Assembly: GCA_021802365.1 (NCBI GenBank)
Contig: JAKAAJ010000058.1
Span: 1 to 6,533, forward strand
DNA from: Thermoplasmata archaeon
GTDB lineage: Archaea; Thermoplasmatota; Thermoplasmata; Thermoplasmatales; Thermoplasmataceae
DNA: 6,533 nt
Reading direction: 5' to 3'
The notes below the pieces were generated by a model that was not told the DNA's origin, did no database searches, and saw nothing but the letters and a program-made list of their open reading frames with translations. Below, piece after piece: positions 5,873 to 6,533 of this stretch. Numbering within the stretch: position 1 is the first letter of the stretch; every line of letters begins with the position of its first letter. The position numbers were made by a program, and so were the translations under genes.

Positions 5873-5882
5873 AACAGCCAGA

Positions 5883-6533
5883 TTATTTATGAGAACTTTT
5901 CTGTGCATTAACCGCCTTCCATATTTTTTCTGGTTTAAGAGGCATATCTATATGCCTTATTCCAAGAGGTGAGAGTGCATCCATGACGGCATTTACCACA
6001 GCTGATGGTGCAGCAATTGTACCTGCCTCACCTACTCCCTTCACACCTATCGGATTATGGGGGCTGGGTGTTTCGGTAAAATAGCTCTCTATGACCGGCA
6101 TCTCTACTGCCGTGGGCATCGCATAGTCTGAAAGTGATGCAGTAAGAAGTGTTCCAGAGTCATCAAACACAGTCTCCTCATAGAGAGCCTGAGCCAGACC
6201 CTGAGCAATTCCCCCATGGATCTGCCCCTCCACTATCATTGGGTTAATCTGCTTACCGCAGTCATCAACTGCCACATATCTTCTGATCCTGATCTTAAAT
6301 GTTTCCGGATCAACCTCAACCTGGCAGATGTGAGTTCCGAACGGGTAGACGAAGTTCTCAGGATCAAAGAAACTTGTGTTTTCAAGTCCCGGTTCCATTC
6401 CCTCCGGCACTTCGCCTTCACCAGCAGCATATGCCGCAAGTGCCACATCCGCCATTGTTCTGAAATGTTCCATGTCACCCTGCGGATGGAATTTACCCCC
6501 TTCGAATACAACATCCAGTTCAGGGATGCCCAG
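5883..6533 (-). CDS. Molybdenum-binding catalytic subunit, CoxL/xanthine dehydrogenase family, C-terminal part
   Basis: The frame stays open to the right edge, so 216 C-terminal residues of a protein normally about 750-800 long are present. It begins LGIPELDVVFEGGKFHPQGD at the edge; the Met at 6473 is internal, not the start. Family marks include DDCGKQINPMIVEGQIHGG, the QGLAQALYEE run, and GVKGVGEAGTIAAPSAV, which holds the catalytic glutamate (codon 6027-6029) that activates the Mo-bound water. True CO dehydrogenases usually have GVGES-P here, while GVGEAGT is the pattern of CoxL-like aldehyde or related hydroxylases, so aldehyde or aromatic/heterocycle oxidation is more likely than CO oxidation. 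The loop that would settle this (AYxCSFR in CO dehydrogenase) is outside the window. FAD and 2Fe-2S subunits are expected nearby but not seen. The gene converges with the AbrB-like gene. Confidence 0.88.
   Translation of the reverse strand: MGIPELDVVFEGGKFHPQGDMEHFRTMADVALAAYAAGEGEVPEGMEPGLENTSFFDPENFVYPFGTHICQVEVDPETFKIRIRRYVAVDDCGKQINPMIVEGQIHGGIAQGLAQALYEETVFDDSGTLLTASLSDYAMPTAVEMPVIESYFTETPSPHNPIGVKGVGEAGTIAAPSAVVNAVMDALSPLGIRHIDMPLKPEKIWKAVNAQKSSHK

Noticed and set aside
5803..5882. A tRNA gene in the structured gap
   Set aside because: No GGTTCRA T-arm motif, no cloverleaf and no acceptor stem could be fitted; only nested long stems are seen.
6236..6514. 92-residue minus-strand frame overlapping the CoxL-like gene
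   Set aside because: The overlapping frame carries unmistakable xanthine-oxidase-family motifs; this one is a frame shadow with low-complexity Arg/Leu content.
1..6533. Insertion sequences, CRISPR arrays or phage genes
   Set aside because: No transposase, terminal repeat with target duplication, regular direct-repeat array or phage structural gene was found.

Overview
The window looks like the chromosome of a cell-wall-less, probably acidophilic euryarchaeon of the Thermoplasmatales type. This is inferred from several signals: AT-rich TATA boxes (TTAAATAC, TTTATATT) about 20-32 bases before start codons with no Shine-Dalgarno motif, so first genes appear leaderless; frequent AGA/AGG and ATA codons; surface proteins full of N-glycosylation sequons; and the gene content (DtxR-family regulator, APC permease, AbrB-like protein, xanthine-oxidase-family molybdenum subunit). 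The species cannot be named from this sequence.

Layout. Positions 1-357 (minus) hold the N-terminal part of a secreted, probably beta-helical surface protein. A 141-bp divergent region separates it from 499-1704 (plus), a membrane-anchored extracellular protein with about 22 sequons. Next come an MFS transporter (1795-2985), a DtxR-family regulator (3034-3447), an APC-family amino acid permease (3511-5082) and a small PH-like protein (5063-5335) translationally coupled to the permease. A 57-residue AbrB-fold protein that is easy to miss lies at 5474-5647. At the right edge, on the minus strand, is the C-terminal end of a CoxL/xanthine-dehydrogenase-type catalytic subunit (5883-6533). The space between the last two genes (5648-5882) has no convincing protein gene but holds two inverted-repeat structures.

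How the genes may work together. The clearest regulatory signal is a 15-bp palindrome, TTAGTATAATACTAA, perfect between the TATA box and start codon of the permease and present with one mismatch just before the regulator's own start codon. This suggests that the DtxR-like protein represses itself and the permease/PH-protein pair, making a small metal- or redox-responsive transport regulon. Its metal site looks altered compared with DtxR and MntR.

The most novel-looking item is at 5803-5872: nested stems with a compact apical hairpin, preceded at promoter distance by a TATA-like TAAAATAC box and followed by an ACA trinucleotide. It is a candidate small RNA gene, or otherwise a structured 3' region of the molybdenum-enzyme transcript. 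A second curiosity is an 11-bp inverted repeat that places the AbrB-like start codon inside one arm of a possible leader structure.
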